Source: Alcaligenes endophyticus (GTDB taxonomy: Bacteria; Pseudomonadota; Gammaproteobacteria; Burkholderiales; Burkholderiaceae_B). From it: 64,000 nucleotides of DNA. The DNA lies in contig NZ_JAPKND010000009.1 of NCBI RefSeq assembly GCF_026344035.1, forward strand, positions 62,001 through 126,000, in the 5' to 3' direction. The translations under genes and the position numbers were made by a program. Below the pieces are notes generated by a model. That model saw only the letters and a list, made by a program, of their open reading frames with translations. It did not search any database and was not told the DNA's origin. Positions 25,976 through 34,964 of this stretch are shown piece after piece; positions within the stretch are counted from its first letter, which is position 1; each line of letters starts with the position of its first letter.

Positions 25976-26938
25976 ATGCGCATACTGTACATTATTGATC
26001 CATTAGCCAGTCTGGCTGCTTATAAAGACACTTCTGTTGCCATGATGCGTGCTAGTTTGGCGCGCGGCCATCAGGTGGCGGTCACTTTACAAGGTGATTT
26101 GTACATTGACGATAGTCGTGTGAAAACCGTTTATCGCGACATTACGATTGCGGCAGATGCTGATTTGCGTGGGCCACACTGGTGGTCATATATTAGTAAC
26201 AGTGTTGAGGCTGAGTTAAATACGTTTGATGCCGTCATTATGCGCAAGGACCCTCCATTTGATATGGAGTATGCGTACTCAACACATTTATTAGGCTTTG
26301 CCGAGCAACAAGGCGCTCGCGTGTTTAATACTGGTGCTGCGTTACGCAATCATCCTGAAAAATTAGCCATCACGGAGTTTCCTGAGTTCACTCCTCTAAC
26401 CCTAGTGACGCGCGATATGACGCGTTTGCGCGCATTTCATGCTCAGCATCAGGACGTGATTGTTAAACCCTTAGACGGCATGGGTGGTACGGGTATTTTC
26501 CGTCTGCGGGCAGACGAGCCTAACGTAGGCGCTATATTAGAGACCCTTACAGAGCAGGGCACTCAAACGATCATGGCGCAGCGTTACATACCTGAAATTA
26601 GCCAAGGCGATAAACGTATTTTAATTATCGGTGGCGAGCCTGTTCCATACTGCCTGGCACGCATCCCCCTAGCAGGCGAGACGCGGGGTAACTTGGCAGC
26701 AGGAGGCCGTGGTGTAGCGCAAGCGCTATCCGAGCGTGACTGGGAAATTGCTCGCAGCATTGGCCCTAAGTTGGTCGAGCGTGGTTTGTTGTTAATTGGT
26801 CTGGATGTCATTGGTGATTATGTCACCGAAATTAACGTGACGAGCCCCACTTGCTTTGTGGAAATTACCGAGCAAACGGGCTTTGATGTCGCTGATGTCT
26901 TTGTGCAGGCCGTTGAGAAAGCTGTGAGTAAACCGTGA
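25976..26938 (+). CDS. gshB: glutathione synthetase
   Basis: Joins gamma-glutamylcysteine and glycine with ATP to give glutathione. 320 residues from ATG 25976, with the prokaryotic GSH synthetase fold: N-terminal domain opening MRILYIIDPLASL and ATP-grasp with IVKPLDGMGGTGIFRL (glycine-rich loop) and INVTSPTCFVE near the C-terminus. A longer GTG/ATG start 10 codons upstream is less likely. The stop overlaps the start of the PTS EIIA gene by 4 bp, so they are co-transcribed. The gshB - EIIA - HPr - EI order is common in Betaproteobacteria. Confidence 0.96.
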   Translation: MRILYIIDPLASLAAYKDTSVAMMRASLARGHQVAVTLQGDLYIDDSRVKTVYRDITIAADADLRGPHWWSYISNSVEAELNTFDAVIMRKDPPFDMEYAYSTHLLGFAEQQGARVFNTGAALRNHPEKLAITEFPEFTPLTLVTRDMTRLRAFHAQHQDVIVKPLDGMGGTGIFRLRADEPNVGAILETLTEQGTQTIMAQRYIPEISQGDKRILIIGGEPVPYCLARIPLAGETRGNLAAGGRGVAQALSERDWEIARSIGPKLVERGLLLIGLDVIGDYVTEINVTSPTCFVEITEQTGFDVADVFVQAVEKAVSKP

Positions 26939-27336
26939 CACGCATCGCCCTTATCATGCATGAGCCCTTAGCCTCGGCTTTTGCAGCATGTGCTCAGCAC
27001 GTGTTGGGCGAGAAGCCGGACATTCATGTGGTAGATATTGCTGCGGATGAATGTACCGATGCGGCCACTGAACGGTGCTTGCTGGAGATACAGCAAGAAT
27101 GCGCGCCAAACACACTGATATTGTGCGATCTATATGGTGCGACACCCTTTAACGTTGCAAGACGGGTACAACAGGCTTTACAAGCGCAAGGTGATGCTGC
27201 TCACCTTCTTACCGGCGCGAATCTGTGCATGGTGCTGAAGGCGTTGACTGAAAGAGGTCAAAATCCTGAGTGTCTAAGCCAAGAAGTGATGGGTGGCGCT
27301 GTGCGTGGCATTGTCGACGCAGCTTGCCAGTATTAA
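26935..27336 (+). CDS. PTS system mannose-type EIIA protein
   Basis: 133 residues, starting at GTG 26935, which overlaps the gshB stop (GTGA). The EIIA(Man) fold is recognised by the phosphorylated His9 in ALIMHEPLA and DLYGATPFNVA, with GANLCMVL further on. It accepts phosphate from HPr. No EIIB, C or D sugar-transport components are present, so it probably belongs to a regulatory phosphorelay rather than a sugar importer. Confidence 0.92.
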   Translation: MTRIALIMHEPLASAFAACAQHVLGEKPDIHVVDIAADECTDAATERCLLEIQQECAPNTLILCDLYGATPFNVARRVQQALQAQGDAAHLLTGANLCMVLKALTERGQNPECLSQEVMGGAVRGIVDAACQY

Positions 27337-27371
27337 GTACATTCGCTAACTTTTAGGAAATTGTATTCGTT

Positions 27372-27641
27372 ATGCCTTCTGTTTCCATTGTCATTAGTAA
27401 TAAGCTCGGCTTGCATGCGCGTGCCGCGGCAAAGTTAACACAACTGGCGGGACGCTTTAAAAGTGATATTTTTATCTCTCGTGATACTCAGCGTGTGAAT
27501 GCTAAAAGTATCATGGGTGTAATGATGCTGGCCGCCGGCTTGGGCGTGACCGTTGTTCTTGACGCCGAAGGCGAGGATGCGGACCAAGCATTGGTGGACA
27601 TACAGGCGTTATTTGAGGCCAAGTTCGGCGAACAAGAATAG
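27372..27641 (+). CDS. ptsH: PTS phosphocarrier protein HPr
   Basis: 89 residues. The active-site His15 lies in KLGLHARAAAKL, and the regulatory Ser46 in NAKSIMGVMML. It carries phosphate from EI (encoded 8 bp downstream) to EIIA (encoded 35 bp upstream). Ser46 would be a substrate for HPr kinase if present elsewhere in the genome. An AGGAAA element precedes the ATG. Confidence 0.96.
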   Translation: MPSVSIVISNKLGLHARAAAKLTQLAGRFKSDIFISRDTQRVNAKSIMGVMMLAAGLGVTVVLDAEGEDADQALVDIQALFEAKFGEQE

Positions 27642-27649
27642 AGTCAATC

Positions 27650-29401
27650 ATGCTTTCTCAGCCACGTGTTACGGCGGCGCTTAGCGCTATGTTGACAGCC
27701 CAGGGTCAGGCTGTTGTTAAAGGTTACGCAATCGGTAAGGCTGCCGTCATGAGTGCTGCAGCCCTTGAGGTGCCGCACTACCGAATTACCGCTGATGACG
27801 TGGATGCTGAGTGTCAGCGCCTCTTAAGTGCAATGATGGCGACTCGTGATGAGCTCAATCATCTCGTTGATCATTTACCCCTTGATGCGCCGCGTGAGTT
27901 AGCCCCCATATTGACCGTCCATAGTCTGCTATTAGACGACCCGATGCTGACTCAGCAAACCTGCGACATTGTGCGCACTCGTCTTTACAATGCTGAGTGG
28001 GCCTTAACGGCTCAAGGGCAGGCCTTAGTTGAGCAGTTTACGCAAATTGAAGACGAGTATCTGCGCGAACGTGCTGCTGACGTGCGGCAGGTAATTGAGC
28101 GCGTTTTACGGGTTCTGGCGGGTCAGCCTGCGATGTTGCCAGATTTCGATCATCGCTCCTCTGACCCCCTTATCGTGGTCGCGCGGGATATCTCACCCGC
28201 TGACATGCTGCGTCTGCGAGAAGCGAATTTTGCCGCCTTCTTAACGGATTTGGGCGGTCCGACATCGCATACTGCGATCGTGGCGCGGAGTATGAATGTA
28301 CCTGCGCTCGTAGGGCTAGGTGGATTTCGTAACTTAATCCGCGATGGCGATGTGTTGATTGTTGATGGCTTTACAGGCGCCGTGATTGTCAACCCATCAG
28401 AACAAGTGCTGAGCGAGTATCAAGAGAGGCAGCATGTTTATCAGCGTGAACGCGAAGAGTTATCGAGCCTGCATGATGCGGCAGCCTTAACCTTGGATGG
28501 AGTGATGATTCGCTTGGAGGCGAACATCGAGCTGCCACAGGAAGCCGAACAGGCTTTAGCAGCGGGCGCCGATGGGATAGGGTTATTTCGCAGTGAATTT
28601 TTATTTTTGGGTCGCAATGACTTACCGACCGAGAAGGAGCAGTACGAGGCATACAGCCGTGTAGTGCGAGCTATGGGTGGTAAAGTGGTGACTATTCGTA
28701 CGTTGGACATAGGCGCCGATAAAGTGCTGGATGGCGAATCGACGGTGGCGACAAACCCTGCATTGGGTCTGCGCGCGATAAGGTATTGTCTAGACCGCCC
28801 TGATATCTTCTTGACTCAACTGCGTGCTTTGTTACGTGCCAGTGTCCATGGGCAAATTCGTATACTCATCCCCATGATTGCTTCCATGAGTGAGGTACAC
28901 GCCACGCGTCAGGCACTCGAGCTGGCCGCTCAAGAGCTAGAGCGTGATGGGGTTCCTTATGCGCGCAATTATCAATTAGGGGCCATGGTTGAGGTTCCTG
29001 CGATGGCAATAGCTATTGAGCCTTTCGTCGCAGAACTGGATTTTTTATCTATTGGTACTAACGACTTAATTCAGTACGTGTTGGCGGTAGACCGTGGGGA
29101 TACCGAGGTGGCAAATCTTTATGATCCCATGCACCCAGCGGTGTTACGGCTGATTGCTCATACTATCAATGCGGCGAAACGTTTTGGTAAACCAGTCGCA
29201 GTCTGTGGTGAGATGGCGGGGGATGCCAGCCTTACCCGCGTGTTATTAGGCTTAGGGTTGACTGAGTTCTCTATGCACCCGCAGCAATTGCTTGAGGTAA
29301 AGCGCGAAGTGCGACGCTCACACTCTAACGCTTTGCGCGATAAAGTTGCCCTGGCGCTGAATCGCGCTGAGCGTATAGATTTGCTTGCGTTAGCCACGTA
29401 G
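27650..29401 (+). CDS. ptsI: PTS enzyme I (phosphoenolpyruvate-protein phosphotransferase)
   Basis: 583 residues. It transfers phosphate from PEP to HPr. The N-terminal HPr-binding domain is followed by the swivelling His domain with GGPTSHTAIVARS (His207), then the PEP-binding barrel with GIGLFRSEFLF, LSIGTNDLIQYVLAVDR and the active-site Cys in AVCGEMAGD. It completes a three-protein relay (EI, HPr, EIIA) without a sugar permease, which argues for a regulatory PTS sensing carbon or PEP state. Confidence 0.97.
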   Translation: MLSQPRVTAALSAMLTAQGQAVVKGYAIGKAAVMSAAALEVPHYRITADDVDAECQRLLSAMMATRDELNHLVDHLPLDAPRELAPILTVHSLLLDDPMLTQQTCDIVRTRLYNAEWALTAQGQALVEQFTQIEDEYLRERAADVRQVIERVLRVLAGQPAMLPDFDHRSSDPLIVVARDISPADMLRLREANFAAFLTDLGGPTSHTAIVARSMNVPALVGLGGFRNLIRDGDVLIVDGFTGAVIVNPSEQVLSEYQERQHVYQREREELSSLHDAAALTLDGVMIRLEANIELPQEAEQALAAGADGIGLFRSEFLFLGRNDLPTEKEQYEAYSRVVRAMGGKVVTIRTLDIGADKVLDGESTVATNPALGLRAIRYCLDRPDIFLTQLRALLRASVHGQIRILIPMIASMSEVHATRQALELAAQELERDGVPYARNYQLGAMVEVPAMAIAIEPFVAELDFLSIGTNDLIQYVLAVDRGDTEVANLYDPMHPAVLRLIAHTINAAKRFGKPVAVCGEMAGDASLTRVLLGLGLTEFSMHPQQLLEVKREVRRSHSNALRDKVALALNRAERIDLLALAT

Positions 29402-29740
29402 CAGCCCCAATGCCTTGTATAACGATCCGTAGTGATCTGTTGGTTCTAGGCCGCTACTCCAGGGTTATTACGTAGATATTTCAACTCTTGCGTGTCTTTT
29501 TGTAACAACGGTCTCCGTTCCCTTTATTGATGGTAGGCTTGTTACATAAGGCTTTTGCTCGAAAACGAGAGTTGCATTGTGAAAATATTGAAATTAGGAT
29601 TTACACTAATGCCTTAACTCTTTCGATGCATGTGGCTAGAATGGTTTCAACGATAGCTTGCGTGGCTACCCTCACCAGAAAGTCGACATCGGCTCTGGCA
29701 TAAATAAATGTTAGATTGTGGAACTGTAGAAGGAAATCAC
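29402..29740 (+). other. intergenic region after ptsI
   Basis: 339 bp with no supported gene. TTGCAT (29572-29577), 17 bp and TAGGAT (29595-29600) form a fair sigma-70-like promoter for the lipoprotein gene, leaving a leader of about 135 nt. AACGG-TCT-CCGTT near 29507 is a small hairpin that might end the ptsI transcript. An 11-codon frame from 29580 is not convincing. Confidence 0.4.
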
Positions 29741-30172
29741 ATGAAAAAAACTCGTGTATCCGTGGCTTTGTTGGCAGCATTAACTTCACTGACGATGCTT
29801 GCAGCTTGCTCCAAAGAAGAGCCCGCCAAAGACGTTCCTGCGGCTCCTGCAGCGAGTGCTCCGGCTCCAGTAGTGACTCCCGCTCCAGCGACTGAAACAA
29901 ATGCTAGTCAGTCGAAAACCGACGCAGTGGTAGAAAAGGCGGAAGAGCTGAAAGACACAGCGGCCAAGGAAGCCGATAAAGTCAAAGAAGAAGCAGCTAA
30001 AGATAGCAATACGCTGAAAGCTGATGCGGAAGCAGCTGCAGACACCGTTACAGAGAAGGCCGCAGAATTGAAAGATGATGCAGCCGACTTGTTAGGTAAA
30101 GCCGGTGACGCGGTAAAAGAAGGCGCGGCTAAGGCTGACAATGCAATTCAAGACGCTGTTGGCAATAAGTAG
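29741..30172 (+). CDS. Ala/Lys-rich LEA-like lipoprotein
   Basis: 143 residues from ATG 29741 (AGGAAA upstream). The signal peptide ends with lipobox MLAAC (Cys23), then comes a Pro/Ala-rich linker (30-60). From about 65 onward there is a long amphipathic helix of roughly 11-residue repeats of the kind AEELKDTAAKEADKVKEEA. Such repeats resemble LEA proteins and Lpp-like coiled coils. It is probably a stress- or envelope-related lipoprotein; no precise function can be given. A strong terminator follows, so it is monocistronic. Confidence 0.85.
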   Translation: MKKTRVSVALLAALTSLTMLAACSKEEPAKDVPAAPAASAPAPVVTPAPATETNASQSKTDAVVEKAEELKDTAAKEADKVKEEAAKDSNTLKADAEAAADTVTEKAAELKDDAADLLGKAGDAVKEGAAKADNAIQDAVGNK

Positions 30173-30198
30173 TTATATACGTAGTGTTTAAAAAGTAG

Positions 30199-30230
30199 AA
30201 AAAGCGAAGGCAATGCCCTTCGCTTTTTTT
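30199..30230 (+). terminator. intrinsic terminator of the LEA-like lipoprotein gene
   Basis: AAAAAGCGAAGG and CCTTCGCTTTTT form a 12-bp stem with a 6-nt loop and a terminal T run (30224-30230). Confidence 0.92.
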
Positions 30231-30317
30231 ATAGGTAAAAAACGCAGCTAGCTCGCTGACGGGGTAGTGGTATATCGCTACAATGAGTATAGAAATATTT
30301 ATAGACAGGAGTGTGCC

Positions 30318-30581
30318 ATGATCAATCGCAACGAGTGGTTGAACGATTTTCAGAAGAATATCTCAGAGCTTATCGCTAAAAGCCCGGCTGCCGATATTGA
30401 GCGCAATGTAAAAGCATTTATGGGGCAAACTTTTTCCCGTATGGATTTAGTAACGCGTGATGAGTTCGATACCTACAAGCTGATGCTTGAGCGTGCACTG
30501 ACTCGTATTGCTACGTTAGAGCAGCGTATTGAGCAGCTTGAGGGAAGTGACTTAACGCAGGAAAATTCTAGCGCAGACTAA
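30318..30581 (+). CDS. ubiK: UbiK/BMFP-family accessory protein
   Basis: 87 residues from ATG 30318 with AGGAG upstream. It has an N-terminal amphipathic helix and a C-terminal coiled coil (LMLERALTRIATLEQRIEQLE), matching the BMFP/YqiC family. E. coli UbiK binds UbiJ and supports ubiquinone synthesis; homologues have membrane-fusogenic activity in vitro. It lies just ahead of comM, as often in Betaproteobacteria, but a terminator separates them. Confidence 0.85.
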   Translation: MINRNEWLNDFQKNISELIAKSPAADIERNVKAFMGQTFSRMDLVTRDEFDTYKLMLERALTRIATLEQRIEQLEGSDLTQENSSAD

Positions 30582-30608
30582 ATTCGCTTATCGTAATGTT
30601 GCGCATGG

Positions 30609-30642
30609 AAAAAAGCGGTCTAGATGCTAGTGCCGCTTTTTT
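30609..30642 (+). terminator. intrinsic terminator after ubiK
   Basis: AAAAAAGCGG and CCGCTTTTTT (30609-30618/30633-30642) enclose a 14-nt loop, with the T run forming the end of the stem. Confidence 0.85.
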
Positions 30643-30680
30643 ATTTGCGTCATATTGACATGATTTGAGCCGTTAATATC

Positions 30681-32210
30681 ATGTCCTTAGCTGTTTTGTA
30701 TAGTTGTGGGTTGCAAGGTATGCATGCTCACGAAGTACGGGTAGAAGTGCATATTGCATCTGGCTTGCCTGCTTTCAATGTGGTGGGTCTGCCCGATGCA
30801 GGGATACGGGAAAGCCGTGAGCGAGTACGCTCAGCCTTACTGTGTGCAGGGTACGAATTTCCGGCTGCACGTATCACCGTTAACCTAGCTCCGGCAGATC
30901 TACCCAAAGATTCCGGTCGTTTTGATTTGCCGATTGCTTTGGGGCTATTGTTGGCCAGTGGCCAACTGATAGCCTACGATGCTGGAGGCAAGCCTCAGGC
31001 TTTACAGGGCTTGAGTGAGTTTGTATTAGTGGGCGAACTGTCATTAAGTGGGGCGGTAGAGCCGGTTCAAGCGCCACTGCTTATTGCGGCCGGTATGCTT
31101 AAGCAGTGGCCAGCAAAAAAACTGATTCTCCCTTATGTGTCGGCTTGTTTAGCAACGCATGTCCCCAATTTACAAGTGCTAGGTGTACAGAGCCTGCGCC
31201 AAGCGGCTGAATACCTAATGGGGCAGGCAAGTCTGCCTGAGATTATCCCTCTGCCTGTACAGCCCGATATGGCCTCGTCGTTATGCATGAGTGACGTGCG
31301 GGGACAGCTCTTCGCCCGTCGTGCCCTAGAGGTCGCAGCGGCAGGTGGCCATAGCTTATTAATGCTGGGTACTCCAGGAGTAGGGAAGACCATGCTGGCC
31401 CAACGGTTGCCCGGCTTATTGCCAGATCTTAATGCGGAACAAACCCTAGAGTTGGCAGCTTTACACAGTTTATTGTCGGATGTATTGCGGTTTACAGCGC
31501 GTCCTCCATTCAGGTCTCCGCATCATTCTGCTTCGGTCGTGGCTATTGTTGGTGGCGGTAGTCGTCCTATGCCAGGTGAAATATCCTTAGCTCATCACGG
31601 TGTTTTGTTTATGGATGAGTTTCCAGAGTTTGAGCGACGTGCTTTAGAGGCGCTACGTGAGCCTTTAGAGGCAGGGGTGGTATGTATCGCCCGTGCTAGT
31701 GGTCGTGTGGAATTTCCGGCACATTTTCAGTTGATTGCAGCCATGAATCCTTGTCCTTGCGGATGGTCAGGCCACAAGCACAGGACCTGTCGTTGCACCC
31801 CAGAGCGCAAACAGCGTTATCAGCAAAAAATATCCGGACCTATACTGGATCGTATTGATATGCAGATTTTTTTATCTGACACGCCCGAACAGTGGGAGTC
31901 GGCGCCGCAAGGGGAACCCTCAGCGATCATACGGGTGCGTGTTGAAAAAGCTCGCGCTCGACAGTTGGAGAGGCAAGGGCGTTTAAATGCTGCTTTGGGG
32001 GCTAGTGGCTTAGCCGTTTACGCGCAGGTAGATGCGGCGGCCGAGCAGTTGTTAGGGCAGGCGATGCGCCGTTGGCAATGGTCGGGGCGCGTGCGTCATA
32101 GAGTCCTGCGCCTAGCCCGCACCTTGGCAGATCTTCACGAGTCTGAGCTCATACAGGTCGCCCATTTATCCGAGGCCATGAGTTATCGCCAGCATTTAGG
32201 ATTGGGATGA
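30681..32210 (+). CDS. comM: YifB/ComM family Mg-chelatase-like AAA+ ATPase
   Basis: 509 residues. An N-terminal Lon-protease-like fold domain (1-180) precedes an AAA+ Mg-chelatase module with Walker A GTPGVGKT (230-237), Walker B FMDEFPEF and the cysteine-rich insertion NPCPCGWSGHKHRTCRC. ComM homologues are hexameric helicases that promote branch migration during natural transformation, though many non-competent bacteria have the gene. No other competence genes lie nearby. Confidence 0.93.
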   Translation: MSLAVLYSCGLQGMHAHEVRVEVHIASGLPAFNVVGLPDAGIRESRERVRSALLCAGYEFPAARITVNLAPADLPKDSGRFDLPIALGLLLASGQLIAYDAGGKPQALQGLSEFVLVGELSLSGAVEPVQAPLLIAAGMLKQWPAKKLILPYVSACLATHVPNLQVLGVQSLRQAAEYLMGQASLPEIIPLPVQPDMASSLCMSDVRGQLFARRALEVAAAGGHSLLMLGTPGVGKTMLAQRLPGLLPDLNAEQTLELAALHSLLSDVLRFTARPPFRSPHHSASVVAIVGGGSRPMPGEISLAHHGVLFMDEFPEFERRALEALREPLEAGVVCIARASGRVEFPAHFQLIAAMNPCPCGWSGHKHRTCRCTPERKQRYQQKISGPILDRIDMQIFLSDTPEQWESAPQGEPSAIIRVRVEKARARQLERQGRLNAALGASGLAVYAQVDAAAEQLLGQAMRRWQWSGRVRHRVLRLARTLADLHESELIQVAHLSEAMSYRQHLGLG

Positions 32211-32308
32211 GAGGCTAAATCTTTCATTTGGCATGTGCAGAAGTTTATTTTGTATTGGGTGGAGGTGTCATGTGTGACAATGTGGCCTTTTACCTAGCAG
32301 AGGCAAAG

Positions 32309-32932
32309 ATGAGTATAGGCCTATGGCTCACCTTTTTAATGGCAGCGTTTCTGATCAGTATCTCGCCCGGCGCGGGGGCGATTAGCACCATGAATAGCGG
32401 AATACGTCATGGTGTTAAAGCTAGTTTGCCCACGATTATGGGTTTGCAGTTGGGTTATGCGGTTCAGATACTGGTCGTTGCAGTGGGCTTGGGAGCCTTA
32501 TTAACATCGTCTGCTTTGGCTTTTTTAACCATTAAATGGGTGGGTATAGCTTACTTGTTGTGGTTAGGTGTACAGAAGTGGCGCTCCACCGATGCGCTGC
32601 ACGTGACGGGGAGTCATTCGTTAACAGCCAGGCAACAATTTTGTCAGTCTGCTTTAGTTAATCTAACTAACCCTAAGGCTACCGTATTTTTGGTCGCCTT
32701 ATTTCCCCAGTTTCTATCTAGCTACAACGCTTCTTCTTATGCGTTACAGCTATGCGTGATGGGCGCGACACTGATTTTGGCCGATGTTGTGGTGATGTTT
32801 TGTTATGCTGCCTTAGCAAGTCAGTTTAAAGGGTGGGTGAACTCACCTGTGCGTATGCAACGGATGAACCGTTTTTTTGGCTCTTTTTTTATCGTTGCGG
32901 CCCTAATGCTGGCCTTGTACAAAAAGTCCTAA
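32309..32932 (+). CDS. LysE/RhtB-family exporter
   Basis: An inner-membrane exporter of 207 residues with about six hydrophobic helices. The family signature is at the N-terminus, ISISPGAGAISTMNSGIRHG, and NLTNPKATVFLVALFPQF lies in the middle. The family exports amino acids such as lysine, threonine or homoserine lactone. The ATG at 32309 fits family starts. ATG 32270 has a better Shine-Dalgarno sequence (GGAGGTG) but adds a 13-residue polar extension, so the start is not settled. Confidence 0.88.
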   Translation: MSIGLWLTFLMAAFLISISPGAGAISTMNSGIRHGVKASLPTIMGLQLGYAVQILVVAVGLGALLTSSALAFLTIKWVGIAYLLWLGVQKWRSTDALHVTGSHSLTARQQFCQSALVNLTNPKATVFLVALFPQFLSSYNASSYALQLCVMGATLILADVVVMFCYAALASQFKGWVNSPVRMQRMNRFFGSFFIVAALMLALYKKS

Positions 32933-33038
32933 GTGGCTAAGCACTAGGTTCGAGCATAGAAGTCTGTACGGTTTACCGGGTGATACGACTAGTCGTGTGC
33001 GTGGACGCCGCAGTTTTTGTTTTTTCTAGTAGGAAAGC

Positions 33039-33068
33039 TAGACAGGAATTTATTTTTCGCCTTATAAT
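33039..33068 (+). promoter_or_regulatory. strong sigma-70 promoter for rpmI-rplT(-pheST)
   Basis: TAGACA (33039-33044), an 18-bp spacer and a perfect TATAAT (33063-33068). It leaves a leader of about 140 nt before rpmI, in which CTTTTGC near 33075 can pair with GCAAAAG near 33125. A leader structure could serve L20-type autoregulation as in E. coli, but that is speculation. The region 32933-33214 holds no gene. Confidence 0.7.
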
Positions 33069-33214
33069 CAATAGCTTTTGCGGAATACGTAACTTTATTT
33101 GCTTTGCTTTTAAATGCGTTTTTGGCAAAAGAAAAATAAGTGTCTGTTAGGTTAAGCAAGCATTGTCTGTTTGTGGGGCAATCACCTGCAGTCACAAATT
33201 AGCTGAGTAATATC

Positions 33215-33412
33215 ATGCCTAAAATGAAAACCAAAAAAAGTGCTTCTAAGCGCTTTGTGGTTCGTGGTAGTGGTTCAATCAAGCGTGGTCAGGCGTTCAA
33301 ACGTCACATCTTGACTAAGAAAACGACCAAAAACAAACGTCAGTTGCGTGGCACAGTTGAGGTCCATAAAGCGGACGTCGCTGCAGTCAAAGCAATGATG
33401 CCTTTTGCTTGA
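33215..33412 (+). CDS. rpmI: 50S ribosomal protein L35
   Basis: 65 residues, highly basic, opening [14 protein letters not shown] and ending in the family tail. It is a structural protein of the large subunit. It is followed 15 bp later by rplT. Usually rpmI follows infC directly; here a 7-kb block and a new promoter intervene. Confidence 0.97.
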   Translation: MPKMKTKKSASKRFVVRGSGSIKRGQAFKRHILTKKTTKNKRQLRGTVEVHKADVAAVKAMMPFA

Positions 33413-33427
33413 TAAGGGAGCACTAAT

Positions 33428-33787
33428 ATGTCACGAGTAAAACGCGGCGTTAACGCCCGCAATCGTCATAAGAAAGTAATGGCTCAGGCCAAAGGTTTCC
33501 GTGGTCGCCGCGGTAACGTATTTCGCGTAGCCAAACAAGCAGTCATGAAGGCAGGTCAATATGCCTACCGTGACCGCCGCAACAAAAAACGTGTATTCCG
33601 TGCATTATGGATTACACGTATTAATGCTGCATGCCGTGAACTGGGCATGACTTACAGCCAGTTCATCGCAGGTTTGAACAAGGCTTCTATTGAGCTGGAT
33701 CGCAAGGTACTGGCCGATTTAGCTGTTAACGACAAAGCCGGTTTTGCCGCCATTGTTGCCCAAGCGAAGAACGCTTTGGCAGCCTAA
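33428..33787 (+). CDS. rplT: 50S ribosomal protein L20
   Basis: 119 residues, a basic N-terminal extension and a globular C-terminal domain; the standard [22 protein letters not shown] opening is present. It is needed for early assembly of the large subunit. In E. coli L20 represses rpmI-rplT translation. GGGAG precedes the ATG. Confidence 0.97.
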   Translation: MSRVKRGVNARNRHKKVMAQAKGFRGRRGNVFRVAKQAVMKAGQYAYRDRRNKKRVFRALWITRINAACRELGMTYSQFIAGLNKASIELDRKVLADLAVNDKAGFAAIVAQAKNALAA

Positions 33788-33816
33788 GTGTAGCAATTCA
33801 ATTTGTCTAGTTCGCG

Positions 33817-33848
33817 AACGGGGCTCTTTAGGGGCTCCGTTTGTTTTT
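33817..33848 (+). terminator. partial terminator between rplT and pheS
   Basis: AACGGGGCT can pair with GGCTCCGTT (33817-33825/33833-33841, two G-U pairs), followed by TGTTTTT. It lies 16 bp before pheS and may reduce read-through into pheST. No phenylalanine-rich leader peptide fits in the 30 bp before it, so amino-acid attenuation is not supported. Confidence 0.6.
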
Positions 33849-33863
33849 GGGAAGTAACACTAC

Positions 33864-34886
33864 ATGACGTCCACGCAAGAAGATCTCATTGTTCAGGCAC
33901 AAAGTCTGTTTGCACAGGCTCAGGATGCTGCCTCGCTAGAAAATGCGAAAGCGAAGTTTCTGGGTAAACAAGGTGCGATCACCGCACTCATGAAAGGGCT
34001 AGCGCAATTAGAGCCGGAGCAAAAGAAAGCCGAAGGTGCACGGATTAACCAAGTTAAGCGGGAAATTGAATCCCTATTAACGGATCGTCGTGCTCAGATG
34101 GCAGCCGATGAGTTAAATCACCGCCTAGCGGCTGAGCGTATTGATGTGACTTTGCCGGGTCGTGGTCGGGGCATGGGTGGTATACACCCAGTCATTCAGA
34201 CTTGGCAACGTGTAGAGGCTATTTTTCGCTCAATTGGTTTTGAAGTGGCCGATGGTCCTGAAATAGAAGACGACTGGACTAACTTTACCGCGTTAAATAA
34301 CCCTGAAAATCACCCAGCGCGTTCCATGCAAGACACTTTTTATGTGGACATGCAAGACGATAAAGGCTTGCCTTACTTGCTACGCACACACACCAGTCCT
34401 ATGCAGGTGCGCTATGCTCGTCAGCATACCCCACCTATTAAAGTGATTGCTCCTGGGCGCACATACCGTGTAGATAGCGATGCTACACACTCCCCTATGT
34501 TTCATCAGGTGGAAGGTCTTTGGATTGCCGAAGATATTTCATTTGCTGATTTAAAAGGGGTATATACGAATTTCTTGCGGGCATTTTTTGAAAGCGATGA
34601 CTTAGTCGTACGTTTTCGCCCGTCATTTTTCCCTTTCACCGAGCCGTCTGCTGAAATTGATATGATGTTCACGCAAGGCCCGAAAAAAGGGCGCTGGCTG
34701 GAAATTTCTGGCTCTGGGCAAGTGCATCCTGATGTGGTGCGCAACTTTGGTCTGGACCCCGAGCGTTATATTGGCTTTGCGTTTGGCTCAGGCCTTGAGC
34801 GCTTAACCATGTTGCGCTATGGCGTGAACGACCTACGTCAGTTTTACGAAGGTGATCTGCGTTTCTTGAAGCAGTTCAACCGCTAG
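33864..34886 (+). CDS. pheS: phenylalanyl-tRNA synthetase alpha subunit
   Basis: 340 residues. An N-terminal coiled coil (1-95) binds tRNA-Phe, followed by the class II core with motif 2 ([20 protein letters not shown]), FxPSYFPFTEPS-like [17 protein letters not shown] and motif 3 [14 protein letters not shown]. It forms the alpha2-beta2 enzyme with PheT encoded 78 bp downstream. Confidence 0.97.
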   Translation: MTSTQEDLIVQAQSLFAQAQDAASLENAKAKFLGKQGAITALMKGLAQLEPEQKKAEGARINQVKREIESLLTDRRAQMAADELNHRLAAERIDVTLPGRGRGMGGIHPVIQTWQRVEAIFRSIGFEVADGPEIEDDWTNFTALNNPENHPARSMQDTFYVDMQDDKGLPYLLRTHTSPMQVRYARQHTPPIKVIAPGRTYRVDSDATHSPMFHQVEGLWIAEDISFADLKGVYTNFLRAFFESDDLVVRFRPSFFPFTEPSAEIDMMFTQGPKKGRWLEISGSGQVHPDVVRNFGLDPERYIGFAFGSGLERLTMLRYGVNDLRQFYEGDLRFLKQFNR

Positions 34887-34964
34887 AGCTTGCTTACGCT
34901 TGGTGCTGACAGTCGACCGAGCCTTGTCCATTACAGCCTTATTTAACGTTGCAGACGATTCATC

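Noticed and set aside
29580-29615. 11-codon ORF after ptsI as a possible leader peptide
   Set aside because: No run of a regulatory amino acid and no terminator/antiterminator pair before the lipoprotein gene.
29601-29900. 99-codon minus-strand frame opposite the LEA-like lipoprotein start
   Set aside because: It is antisense to a gene with clear signal peptide and ribosome-binding site and has no features of its own.
33788-33863. Phenylalanine attenuator before pheS
   Set aside because: There is a terminator-like hairpin, but only 30 bp precede it after rplT and no Phe-rich peptide can be read there.
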